39,388 bases of DNA from Bacteroidales bacterium UBA3630 (GCA_002373995.1 DFLB01000044.1:32023-71410); one strand, 5' to 3'; positions 23,844 through 31,534 are shown, counted from the first letter of the stretch. Notes: a model not told the origin generated them from the letters alone. Numbers and translations: made by a program.

Positions 23844-25949
23844 CTAGTTCCGTTCTATCACGTCGGGCAGATTGCCGACGATAATCCTGTCGAAGGCCTT
23901 GTCGCCTTCGAGCAGCTGCTCGTAGGGGGCAATGCACTCGTGGCAGAAGTCGTCGTCGCGCCGCTCCCTCAGCCGCCCTTTCAGCTCTTTGCACTCGGCG
24001 GCCTTGCCCTCCCGCTCCAGCTGTTTCAGACGCCGGCGCTCCTCGCGGTCCACCACGCCGTAGCCCATCAGCAGCTCTTCGGTGTTCCACCTGTTGTGCT
24101 CGACGACGGCCAGCAGCCGCACCGCGGCCTCGTCCATGCTCACGCCGCCGTGGATGGCCTCCGCGTCGATCCCCATGCTGCGCAGCTTCACCCCCACCTG
24201 GTTGGCGCAGTAGATGTTGGACTTCTGTTTGGTGTACGAGAGCTTGGACCACAGACTGTCCAGCTCGGCCTGCGACTGTTCCATCCCCTGATAGTTTCCG
24301 CCCTTCTCGTAGATGTAGTTGATGCGCTTGCCCTCGCGGATACGCTGGCGGATGGTGGGGTCGTAGCTCTGCTCGAGGCTGCCCACGGGGAATATGTTGC
24401 AGTACATGGGCACATTCTTCTTGGCCCACTGCAGCTGCACCTCGTTGCCGGGCTGGTAGACGAAGATGGGGATAGTGCGCTCGTAGTCCACCGCCCGGCC
24501 CTCGCCGTCGGCATAGCGGATGCGGTGGAAACAGTCGGGCAGGTAGAGCGCCGCGGCCATATTGTGGCGCGACTCGCGCAGGCAAAGGGCCAGGGTGAGG
24601 TAGGAGCGCCCTTCCTGGTTGGCGCGGTAGTACTGCTCCAGCAGGGCCCTGATGCGGGGGTCGGCGATGTTGCCGTCCACAAACTCCCACTCGATGTCGA
24701 GGAAGTCCTCGTCGGGCACCGTGGTCACGCCGTCGACGGTCACGGTCGAGTGGGCGAACAGGTTGTGCAGGTGCGACACCATGTAGTCCATCTCCTCCTT
24801 GATGTGTGGCGCGATGAAGGTGATGCGGGTGCGGCGGTCGGGCCGTTCGCCGTAGACCGTTCTTCCCCCATCCTTCCCGACGCCGACAAAGTTGGGGAAG
24901 TGGCACAGATGGGCCGCCGTGGTGGCCATGGCATAGGAGAATGCCGTCATGCCGTAGAGCACCAGGTGCACGGTGCGGTCGCTGTCGGGCCCTATGCCGC
25001 CGCGGTCCAGCGTCGGATAGTCGCCGTCGCAGCCGCTGTTGTGCACCAGTATGCGCTGCGCCACCGTCTCGAGACGGTTGACGATGGTGGTCTCGAAACA
25101 GGGCACCGGAGGCTTGGTGTCGTGGCGGAAGATATGCTCCGAGGCGGCACGCTCCAGCTGCAGGTAGCAGGGCATGCCGAGGCGCTCACCGCACAGGCTG
25201 CAGGCCACCTGGTAGGCGTCGATGTTCACCGAGTCGTAGTCGTCGTCCAGGGGGTTCTCGCCCACGATGTAGAGGCTCTCGGCACGGGCCACCCCCACGC
25301 CGGCCTGCTCGTCCATGTCGTCGCGCCGGCCGCGCAGCACGGTGATGCGCATCTTCCGCTCGTCGCCATTCAGCAGACCCAGCAGCTCCATCCGCACCTC
25401 GGCCACGTCGCGCTCGGTGAGCACCACCACGTGACGCTTGCGCATGGCGGGCTCGTGCTCCCAGTTCTTCCACAGCTGCTTCAGCATCGGCGCCACCATC
25501 CCGCCCCCGCCCAGGAAGACCACATGCCGGTCGAACCAGTAGCGCACCGACCCGTTGCGGTAGGCCTTCTGGCGGTTGCCCAGCAGATTGCCCACGAAAG
25601 TGATGGTCACACCGCTGAACACCACAGCACTCAGCAGCGCCGCAAACGCCTGCCACCAAAGCGGGAACACCGCGTGGTCGCCATCATACACAATGCCTCC
25701 GGGCAGATTGGTCGTGCCGAAGGCCAGCCCTATCGCCTGTATCAGCGGCAGGCTGTCGTGGCACTCGTCCTTCACCCACCCCATCCGCGTCAGCAGCCAA
25801 CCCACCACGCCGATGCCGAACACCAGCAGCACAACCAGCGCCAGCAGCAGCAGCACCTGCCACCCTATGCGGCGGTTGTCGCCGAAGATGCGGTCGAAAT
25901 GCCACCAAAAGGCCGCACGGCCCCTTTTCCACTTCGTATTTTTCACCAT
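23844..25949 (-). CDS. Two-TM TrkA/RCK-like (CASTOR/POLLUX-type) protein with C-terminal RyR domain
   Basis: A 701-residue membrane protein. Residues 1-30 are basic and cytosolic; TM1 is about 32-53 (LLLLALVVLLVFGIGVVGWL) and TM2 about 98-122 (WWQAFAALLSAVVFSGVTIT). The loop between them (LAFGTTNLPGG) sits where a pore loop would be but lacks the potassium filter TVGYG. A Rossmann/TrkA-N-like domain follows (HVVFLGGGGMVAPML about 142-155; VVVLTERD), then a second such half (HLVLYGMTAFSYAMA near 330). The C-terminal roughly 110 residues are a divergent RyR domain (EHNRWNTEELLMGYGV; HECIAPYEQLLEGDKAFDR). This layout resembles plant CASTOR/POLLUX ion channels. ATG 25949 has AAAGGA upstream; the frame before it reads into GC-rich leader. 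Ion conduction is inferred, not shown. Confidence 0.85.
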   Translation of the reverse strand: MVKNTKWKRGRAAFWWHFDRIFGDNRRIGWQVLLLLALVVLLVFGIGVVGWLLTRMGWVKDECHDSLPLIQAIGLAFGTTNLPGGIVYDGDHAVFPLWWQAFAALLSAVVFSGVTITFVGNLLGNRQKAYRNGSVRYWFDRHVVFLGGGGMVAPMLKQLWKNWEHEPAMRKRHVVVLTERDVAEVRMELLGLLNGDERKMRITVLRGRRDDMDEQAGVGVARAESLYIVGENPLDDDYDSVNIDAYQVACSLCGERLGMPCYLQLERAASEHIFRHDTKPPVPCFETTIVNRLETVAQRILVHNSGCDGDYPTLDRGGIGPDSDRTVHLVLYGMTAFSYAMATTAAHLCHFPNFVGVGKDGGRTVYGERPDRRTRITFIAPHIKEEMDYMVSHLHNLFAHSTVTVDGVTTVPDEDFLDIEWEFVDGNIADPRIRALLEQYYRANQEGRSYLTLALCLRESRHNMAAALYLPDCFHRIRYADGEGRAVDYERTIPIFVYQPGNEVQLQWAKKNVPMYCNIFPVGSLEQSYDPTIRQRIREGKRINYIYEKGGNYQGMEQSQAELDSLWSKLSYTKQKSNIYCANQVGVKLRSMGIDAEAIHGGVSMDEAAVRLLAVVEHNRWNTEELLMGYGVVDREERRRLKQLEREGKAAECKELKGRLRERRDDDFCHECIAPYEQLLEGDKAFDRIIVGNLPDVIERN

Positions 25950-26253
25950 AGCTTCAATCCTTTTTTTGCCGTGACCGCCGCCTCGCGCAGGCGCGGACAC
26001 CAATACAACCCTCAAACGCCGCAAGCCCCGTTTTATTGCGCCGCGGACCAAAAAAAGCCCTCCGCGCCGCCGGGACCGCCGCCTTTCCCCGGCACACAAC
26101 CCTCACAGCCCCAGCATGAAGCGTGACCATCTCTTACCCATCTCCTACCTTTCGCTTTATGTTCGCCTTGTTCAAAGTATATTAAAGTAAGCAATAATGA
26201 AGCGGACATAATGTTATCGCAAGCAAATGACAAAAATTTAATCCAGATTCATC
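25950..26253. other. Divergent intergenic region with a duplicated GC-rich block
   Basis: 304 bp between the TrkA-RyR gene and the divergent DUF6266 gene. The half next to the TrkA-RyR gene is GC-rich and carries an imperfect duplication: GCCGTGACCGCCGCCT at 25968-25983 and GCCGGGACCGCCGCCT at 26069-26084, each followed by ACAACCCTC (26006-26014 and 26097-26105). The other half is AT-rich. No clear TAnnTTTG element is seen on either strand. Confidence 0.5.
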
Positions 26254-27027
26254 ATGGCAAAGATAGGCAATGGTTACATGGGAGGGTTCTCGGGAACACT
26301 GGGGCCCGCAGTAGGCTACGTGTGGAACGGCAAGTGGTGCCTCCGCAGCAAACCCGGCATAGTGCACAACCCACGCACAGACAAGCAGATGGCGCATCGC
26401 GCGATGTTCAAGCAGGAGGTGCAGCTGGCCTCCCAGCTGCGGCGGCCCGTGCTGACGGGGCTCTCCGCGGATGGGCGCGAGGTCGGCATGACGGCCTACA
26501 ACCTTTTCGTCCACCTCAACCAGGAGGCCTTCGGCTGGGCCGACGGACAGCTGACCGTGGACTGGGGCGCGGTGCAGTTCAGCGCCGGGCCCGTGGCACC
26601 CGTGGAACTCGGCACCCCGACCGTGGACGACCGCAACGTGCTGACCGTCAGCTTCGAGAAGAACCCCCTGCACCAACGGGCCGACGGCGGCGACGAGATC
26701 TACCTCTACGTCCACTGTCCCGCTCTGGACAGCGGGTGCATGGCGGCCCCGGTGTGCCGCTACGAGAAGAAAATCAAACTGTTGCTGCCCGACGGGATGG
26801 CGGGGCAGGAGCTCTACCTCTACGCCTTCGCACAAGACCTCCGCGGCCGCACGTCGTCGACTGCCGTGGCCTGCCTCGGCAGCGAGGCCGAAGAGCCCGA
26901 ACCGACCGCCGACACCGAGGTCGAGGCCACGCCTGCGGCATCAGCCACAGACACTTACGCCACCCGCAGCGTGCAGCCTGTCCCCAAGGCCGCGCCCGAC
27001 GACCCGGCCCAGCTGAGCCTCTGGTGA
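26254..27027 (+). CDS. DUF6266 family protein
   Basis: A 257-residue protein whose N-terminus (IGNGYMGGFSGTLGPAVGYV, then WNGKWCLRSKPG and NPRTDKQMAHRAMF) matches the DUF6266 family known from Bacteroidota. It has no signal peptide, membrane segment or catalytic motif I recognise; the body looks beta-rich, and the last 45 residues are Pro/Ala/Glu-rich and probably disordered. Function unknown. It is divergent from the TrkA-RyR/RyR/STAND set and upstream of gyrB, which has its own promoter. Any tie to the neighbouring STAND system is only positional. Confidence 0.78.
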   Translation: MAKIGNGYMGGFSGTLGPAVGYVWNGKWCLRSKPGIVHNPRTDKQMAHRAMFKQEVQLASQLRRPVLTGLSADGREVGMTAYNLFVHLNQEAFGWADGQLTVDWGAVQFSAGPVAPVELGTPTVDDRNVLTVSFEKNPLHQRADGGDEIYLYVHCPALDSGCMAAPVCRYEKKIKLLLPDGMAGQELYLYAFAQDLRGRTSSTAVACLGSEAEEPEPTADTEVEATPAASATDTYATRSVQPVPKAAPDDPAQLSLW

Positions 27028-27103
27028 CGGCGGCCGGGGCAGGTGTTGATTAAATGTTGAAAACAATATATAATATTCTTTCCTCCATATCGGGGAAAAG
27101 GCG

Positions 27104-27111
27104 TATCTTTG
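27104..27111 (+). promoter_or_regulatory. Promoter -7 element of gyrB
   Basis: TATCTTTG fits TAnnTTTG and is followed by CATTTTA, also seen after the -7 elements of typA and the DPP-IV gene. The gyrB ATG is 32 bases downstream. The -33 position is poor. Confidence 0.7.
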
Positions 27112-27142
27112 CATTTTAAAACGAAAATAAGAGACACACTAT

Positions 27143-29107
27143 ATGGAAGAGAATCAGAATGTTGACTACAGTGCCAGTAACATTACCGTACTGGAAGGAC
27201 TCGAGGCTGTGCGTGTACGTCCGGCCATGTATATCGGCGACGTGAACGAACGCGGCCTGCACCACCTGGTCTACGAGGTGGTGGACAACTCGATCGACGA
27301 GGCCCTGGCGGGCTACTGCACCCGCATCGACGTGCAAATCAACCCCGACAACTCGATCACCGTCGAGGACAACGGCCGCGGCATCCCCGTGGACATGCAC
27401 GAGAAGGAGCACCGCTCGGCCCTCGAAGTGGTGATGACGGTGCTGCACGCCGGCGGCAAGTTCAACAAGAACAGCTACAAGGTCTCCGGCGGTCTGCACG
27501 GTGTCGGCGTGAGCTGCGTCAACGCCCTTTCGGACCACATGACCGTCAACGTCTACCGCGACGGCAAGGTGTACCAGCAGGAATACTCGAAGGGCAAGCC
27601 CCTCTACGCCGTCAAGGAAATCGGCACCACCGACAAGCGCGGCACCAAGGTGACGTTCCATCCCGACGCCTCGATCTTCACCGTCACGGAGTACAAATAC
27701 GACACCCTGCTGGACCGCATGCGCGAGCTGGCCTACCTCAACAAAGGCATCGAAATCAATATCTGCGACTGGCGCCTGCCCGAGGACGCCACCGTCGAGG
27801 ATGCCGCCCGGCTGGAGAAGCCCTCGCGCGAGGACCACTTCTATAGCGAAAAAGGGCTGCGCGACTTCATCGGCTACCTCGACGAGAACCGCGAGAAGCT
27901 GATGCCCGAGGCCATCTACATCGAAGGCGAACGCAAAGGCATCCCTATCGAGATCGCCATGCAGTACAACACCGGCTACAGCGAGAACCTGCACTCCTAC
28001 GTCAACAACATCAACACCCACGAGGGCGGCACTCACCTGGCGGGCTTCCGCTCGGGCTTGACCCGCACGCTGAAAGCCTATGCCGACCGCAGCGGCCTGC
28101 TGCAGAAAGCCAAGGTCGAGATCACCGGCGACGACTTCCGCGAGGGCCTGACGGCCATCATCAGCGTCAAGGTGGCCGAGCCGCAGTTCGAAGGCCAGAC
28201 CAAGACCAAACTCGGCAACGCCGAGGTGCGCGGCGCCGTCGACGAGGCCGTCAGCGAGATGCTGGAGAACTACCTCGAGGAGCACCCCACCGAGGCCCAC
28301 ACCATCGTGGACAAGGTGATCCTCGCCGCCCGTGCGCGCCAGGCTGCCCGCAAAGCCCGCGAGATGGTGCAGCGCAGCAACGTCTTCTCCAGCGCCGGTA
28401 TGCCCGGCAAGCTGGCCGACTGCCAGAGCAACGATCCTGCCGAGTGCGAGATCTTCTTCGTCGAGGGCGACTCGGCAGGCGGAAGCGCCAAGCAGGGCCG
28501 CGACCGCCGCTTCCAGGCCATCCTGCCACTGCGAGGCAAAATCCTCAACGTGGAGAAGGTCATGCGCCACCGCGCCTTCGAGAGCGAAGCCATCCGCGAC
28601 ATCTACACCGCCCTCGGCGTCACCGTGGGCACCCCCGAGGACCCGCAGGCCCTCAACCTCAGCAAACTGCGCTACCACAAGGTGATCGTCATGACCGATG
28701 CCGATGTCGACGGCGCCCATATCGACACCCTCATGCTGACCTTCTTCTTCCGCTACATGCCCGAACTCATCGAGAACGGCTACGTCTACCTCGCCACTCC
28801 CCCACTCTACCTCGTCAAGAAAGGCAACCGGCAGGTCTACTGCTGGACCGAAGAGGACCGCGAGCGGGCCCTGATGGAGTTTGGCGACAAAGGCATCCAC
28901 GTGCAGCGCTACAAAGGTCTGGGCGAGATGAACAGCGACCAGCTGCGCGACACCACCATGGACCCCGAGGGACGCCAGCTGCGCCAGGTGACCATCGACA
29001 ACGCCGCCAGCGCCGACCGCATCTTCTCGCTCCTCATGGGCGACGACGTGCCGCCCCGCCGCGCCTTCATCGAACAGAACGCCACCTACGCCAATATCGA
29101 CGCATAA
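27143..29107 (+). CDS. gyrB: DNA gyrase subunit B
   Basis: A 654-residue type IIA topoisomerase subunit that hydrolyses ATP to drive negative supercoiling with GyrA. The GHKL ATPase shows EVVDNSIDEALAG, EDNGRGIPVDMH and KVSGGLHGVGVSCVNALS; the transducer has QTKTKLGN; the TOPRIM domain has EGDSAGGSAKQGRDR (about residue 441 on) and DADVDGAH; the tail is RYKGLGEMNSDQL and MGDDVPPRRAFIE. The ending NATYANIDA and the length match Bacteroidota GyrB rather than ParE. pepE follows across a 7-bp repeat and may be co-transcribed. Confidence 0.96.
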   Translation: MEENQNVDYSASNITVLEGLEAVRVRPAMYIGDVNERGLHHLVYEVVDNSIDEALAGYCTRIDVQINPDNSITVEDNGRGIPVDMHEKEHRSALEVVMTVLHAGGKFNKNSYKVSGGLHGVGVSCVNALSDHMTVNVYRDGKVYQQEYSKGKPLYAVKEIGTTDKRGTKVTFHPDASIFTVTEYKYDTLLDRMRELAYLNKGIEINICDWRLPEDATVEDAARLEKPSREDHFYSEKGLRDFIGYLDENREKLMPEAIYIEGERKGIPIEIAMQYNTGYSENLHSYVNNINTHEGGTHLAGFRSGLTRTLKAYADRSGLLQKAKVEITGDDFREGLTAIISVKVAEPQFEGQTKTKLGNAEVRGAVDEAVSEMLENYLEEHPTEAHTIVDKVILAARARQAARKAREMVQRSNVFSSAGMPGKLADCQSNDPAECEIFFVEGDSAGGSAKQGRDRRFQAILPLRGKILNVEKVMRHRAFESEAIRDIYTALGVTVGTPEDPQALNLSKLRYHKVIVMTDADVDGAHIDTLMLTFFFRYMPELIENGYVYLATPPLYLVKKGNRQVYCWTEEDRERALMEFGDKGIHVQRYKGLGEMNSDQLRDTTMDPEGRQLRQVTIDNAASADRIFSLLMGDDVPPRRAFIEQNATYANIDA

Positions 29108-29109
29108 AA

Positions 29110-29137
29110 ATTGAGAATTGAGAATTGAGAATTGAGA
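29110..29137 (+). repeat. 7-bp tandem repeat (ATTGAGA x4)
   Basis: Four exact copies of ATTGAGA, then ATT, filling the 40-bp gap between gyrB and pepE. Repeats of this kind are often seen between genes in Bacteroidales. It lies just upstream of the pepE start and could vary in copy number. Confidence 0.9.
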
Positions 29138-29147
29138 ATTTGATACC

Positions 29148-29897
29148 ATGGATAAACGCAACCTTCTGCTGATTAGCAACAGCACCATGCGCGGCGAGGC
29201 CTACCTCGGCTGGTGCAAGGATATGATTGCCGACTTCTGCCGTCGGCACAATGTGAAACGGGTGCTCTTCGTACCCTACGCCGGCGTGAGCCTGGCCGAA
29301 GGCGGACTGACCAAGAGCTACGATGCCTACGAGGCCAAGGTGGCCGCCGTGTACAAAGAGTTCGGGGTGAAGCTTACCTCCGTGCACCACAAGGCGCTGC
29401 CCATCAACGCGGTGTACGACACCGACTGTGTGGCCGTGGGCGGTGGCAACACCTTCCACCTCGTCCGTGAGTTGCAGCGTACGGGCCTGATGCAGGCCAT
29501 CCGCCAGCGTGCCTTCGACGGCATGCCCTACATGGGCTGGAGCGCTGGCAGCAACGTGGCAGGCCCCACCCTCTGCACCACCAACGACATGCCCACCGTC
29601 ATGCCCGCTTCGTTCGACTGCATGGGTCTGGTGCCGTTCCAGATCAACCCGCACTACACCGACTTCTTCGACCCCAAGCACGGCGGCGAGACCCGCGACG
29701 ACCGTTTGAAGGAGTACATCATGGTGAATCCCAAGGCCACCGTTGCCGCCATTCGCGAAGCTACAGCCCTGTTGCTTGAGGACGGTAAACTGAAACTCGT
29801 CGGCAAGCCCAACAAGATGAAGGTCTTCAAGACCAAGATGGAGAACACCAAGGAGCTTCCGCTCGACGCCGACCTGTCGTTCCTGATGAAAGCGTAA
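29148..29897 (+). CDS. pepE: Dipeptidase E (alpha-aspartyl dipeptidase, S51)
   Basis: A 249-residue cytosolic serine peptidase that cleaves dipeptides with N-terminal aspartate. The nucleophile is Ser132 in MGWSAGSN; Asp147 (TTNDMP) and His169 (NPHYTD) sit at the same spacing (15 and 37 residues) as in the enteric PepE triad. GGGNTFHLV and the VLFVPYAGV strand are also family marks. It lies 40 bp after gyrB across an ATTGAGA repeat. With DPP-IV, kamA and kdd, it adds to the peptide and amino-acid use theme of the window. Confidence 0.95.
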   Translation: MDKRNLLLISNSTMRGEAYLGWCKDMIADFCRRHNVKRVLFVPYAGVSLAEGGLTKSYDAYEAKVAAVYKEFGVKLTSVHHKALPINAVYDTDCVAVGGGNTFHLVRELQRTGLMQAIRQRAFDGMPYMGWSAGSNVAGPTLCTTNDMPTVMPASFDCMGLVPFQINPHYTDFFDPKHGGETRDDRLKEYIMVNPKATVAAIREATALLLEDGKLKLVGKPNKMKVFKTKMENTKELPLDADLSFLMKA

Positions 29898-29920
29898 GGT
29901 GACACACAATAAAATACTCA

Positions 29921-29935
29921 TTATTGCGTTATTGC
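29921..29935 (+). promoter_or_regulatory. Direct repeat before the toxin-antitoxin genes (candidate operator)
   Basis: TTATTGC occurs twice with an 8-bp period (29921-29927 and 29929-29935), 6 bp before the first antitoxin ATG. Antitoxins commonly bind repeats in this place; no TAnnTTTG element is visible nearby. Confidence 0.4.
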
Positions 29936-29941
29936 AAAAAA

Positions 29942-30238
29942 ATGATTATGTGCAGAGTAACCATTAATCTCAACGAATCCGCTATCCGGAAATGGTATCC
30001 AAATCTGTCAACCCAGGAAGACCTTAACCGTTGGGCTCAGCGGGAGATGGACAAAGTTGTGAAAAGGCTGCCACAAACTGCTGTTTCGGAGGTTCCATGC
30101 ACCTACAATTCCAAGGCAGAGGTTATCGCAGAGGCTAAACGCAGAGTAAAAGATATCGAGAGTGGAAATGCCGAGCTGATTCCGCACGAGGAAGTCATGC
30201 AAAGGATGGAGAAACTGATTGCCTCGTATGCAAATTAA
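29942..30238 (+). CDS. Antitoxin of a RelE/ParE-type toxin-antitoxin pair
   Basis: About 98 residues (96 if ATG 29948 is used). The N-terminal CRVTINLNESAIRKWYPNL looks like a strand-plus-helix DNA-binding arm, followed by a helical, charged part (KAEVIAEAKRRVKDIESGNA, EEVMQRMEKLIASYA) fitting a toxin-wrapping tail. I do not recognise an exact family. The case rests on size, charge and the 11-nt overlap with the toxin gene. The base composition is more AT-rich than the neighbours, in line with a mobile accessory pair. Confidence 0.72.
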   Translation: MIMCRVTINLNESAIRKWYPNLSTQEDLNRWAQREMDKVVKRLPQTAVSEVPCTYNSKAEVIAEAKRRVKDIESGNAELIPHEEVMQRMEKLIASYAN

Positions 30239-30545
30239 GTGGAGTCAGCAGTCCCTGGACGACCTGTCGGATATTCTCCAATATGCCGTCGAATCGTTTG
30301 GTCAAACCGTTGCCTTTCGCGTCAATAGAGAAATCAACAACAATGTGGACATACTGACAAACTTCCCATTGTCAGGAAAGGTTTACTTCCATGACGAGAA
30401 AACAGGCATCACTTACCGAACCTTGACATCCAAGTACCATAAAGTTCTTTACTATATAGAAGGAAATGTCGTCAAGATAGTCCTTTTGTGGAACAACCGC
30501 CGAGACAATAGTAAATTAACGGAACTGCTACAAAATACAAAATAG
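30228..30545 (+). CDS. RelE/ParE-family toxin
   Basis: About 105 residues, starting at ATG 30228 inside the end of the antitoxin gene (11-nt overlap). The RelE/ParE fold is shown by IKWSQQSLDDLSDILQYAVE at the N-terminus, NNVDILTNFPLSGK, the strands YRTLTSKYHKVLYYIEGN and VVKIVLLWNNRRDN at the C-terminus, with the closing NRRDN as in ParE-like proteins. Members either cut ribosome-bound mRNA (RelE) or block gyrase (ParE); which applies here cannot be told. A hairpin terminator follows at 30573. Its closeness to gyrB is probably chance. Confidence 0.88.
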   Translation: MQIKWSQQSLDDLSDILQYAVESFGQTVAFRVNREINNNVDILTNFPLSGKVYFHDEKTGITYRTLTSKYHKVLYYIEGNVVKIVLLWNNRRDNSKLTELLQNTK

Positions 30546-30572
30546 CACTATCAAAGATATTGTTTAAACAAC

Positions 30573-30609
30573 CCCGCACCGTTGCAATCATCTGTTGCAG
30601 CGGTGCGGG
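30573..30609 (+). terminator. Terminator of the toxin-antitoxin pair
   Basis: Arms 30573-30587 and 30595-30609 form a 15-bp stem with one G-U pair and a 7-base loop, followed by ATATTTT. It lies 27 bp after the toxin stop. Confidence 0.8.
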
Positions 30610-30647
30610 ATATTTTCATGGATGGTACTCATCGAGCAGTATGGTTG

Positions 30648-31199
30648 CTATAGTATAACCGCATATATCAATACCGTTCCAAGCAACGTCAATCCTGTTA
30701 CAAGTAGCGTTGTCGACAATACATCTGTTTTTTGTATTGATGCGTCTTGTGACATGGTATTAATCTTGTTCACAGGTGAATTACTGCCACATAGCAAATC
30801 ATATTGCTTTGCATTCGAAGTTTCGCATCCGGCTGTTGAAACTTCTGTTACATAGACCAATCCATTTGAGGCATCCTGCATCGCCTTATATGAGACAGAG
30901 AAGCTCATTGTGCTACCATCGTCGTGAGTGAACCGATAAGTATCTGTCGTCACAAAGTCGTTGGCCATTTTCGACCCATAGCCTGTATACTTCGAATACG
31001 ATGTTCCTTCAACATAGACGTTATTTTTTGTCTCAGTGCTACTACCCGATGGAGCATAACCACGTTTTGCCAGATCTGACTTGATCTCGTCAACTGTTTT
31101 GTCAAATGTGCCTCTCGTTGTAACAGGATGGCTAATTGTGCAACTTGTGATCAGTGCTGCCGATGCAAACATAAGCATCAATAATCTGTGTTTTTTCAT
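30648..31199 (-). CDS. Small lipoprotein with C-terminal hydrophobic segment, unknown function
   Basis: A 183-residue exported protein with lipobox LITSC (Cys20). The middle (ISHPVTTRGTFDKTVDEIKS, YRFTHDDGSTMSFSVSYKA) is not a family I can name with confidence. The C-terminal TTLLVTGLTLLGTVLIYAVI is a likely transmembrane helix, which is odd for a protein that is also lipidated; the protein may be anchored at both ends. It is convergent with the toxin-antitoxin pair and has an unusually long, structured leader (31200-31430). AT-rich codon use marks it as part of the accessory patch. Confidence 0.72.
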   Translation of the reverse strand: MKKHRLLMLMFASAALITSCTISHPVTTRGTFDKTVDEIKSDLAKRGYAPSGSSTETKNNVYVEGTSYSKYTGYGSKMANDFVTTDTYRFTHDDGSTMSFSVSYKAMQDASNGLVYVTEVSTAGCETSNAKQYDLLCGSNSPVNKINTMSQDASIQKTDVLSTTLLVTGLTLLGTVLIYAVIL

Positions 31200-31430
31200 T
31201 GTGTGGTGATTTTATAAGGTTTTGTGCATTATTGCCAAATAAAAAAGGTACAAGCCTTTCCATTTGCCTTACTGGTTCACCACAACCATCTATTATAATG
31301 GACACTTGTACCTATAGAAAGCACAAAAGTCCCAATATAATAGATGTAACTCGAATCAACTTCAAGGTGGTGATTTGTAAGGCAATTGAGTTCTTCTACC
31401 GTCAATGCCATAACTCGCGGCAATGACGGT
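31200..31430 (-). promoter_or_regulatory. Structured 5' leader with mutually exclusive stems (candidate attenuator or RNA)
   Basis: Between a minus-strand promoter (31432-31463) and the lipoprotein ATG lie several perfect inverted repeats: 31398-31409/31419-31430 (12 bp, one mismatch); 31287-31297/31336-31346 (11 bp, CATCTATTATA type); 31246-31254/31305-31313 (9 bp, AGGTACAAG type), whose minus-strand 3' arm runs into six T; 31220-31227/31321-31328 (8 bp); and 31202-31209/31277-31284 (8 bp). The 11-bp stem holds the 5' arm of the 9-bp stem in its loop, so a T-tailed terminator-like form and an alternative fold compete, or they form a pseudoknot. Confidence 0.55.
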
Positions 31431-31431
31431 G

Positions 31432-31463
31432 CAAAAATACACACTTTTCATGACGTGGCCAAA
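31432..31463 (-). promoter_or_regulatory. Minus-strand promoter toward the lipoprotein leader
   Basis: On the minus strand TATTTTTG (31439 to 31432) fits TAnnTTTG, with TTTG (31463 to 31460) at a 20-base spacing. It is divergent from the helicase promoter at 31493. Confidence 0.65.
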
Positions 31464-31492
31464 TTTTATTTTTCTGTCTTGGCAAAAAGATG

Positions 31493-31500
31493 TATCTTTG
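31493..31500 (+). promoter_or_regulatory. Promoter -7 element of the helicase operon
   Basis: TATCTTTG fits TAnnTTTG; ATG 31535 is 35 bp downstream. An in-frame ATG at 31490 overlaps the element, so it cannot be the start. Confidence 0.7.
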
Positions 31501-31534
31501 CAGTCTTAACGGAAAGAGACAAACACCTCGCAAC

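Noticed and set aside
23940..26126. 728-codon open frame antisense to the TrkA-RyR gene
   Set aside because: Low-complexity His/Val/Ala-rich product with no recognisable fold; the opposite strand has TM segments and a RyR domain.
31490..31492. In-frame ATG as start of the helicase
   Set aside because: It overlaps the -7 element TATCTTTG (31493-31500), so it would lie upstream of the transcript start; ATG 31535 begins the conserved N-terminus.
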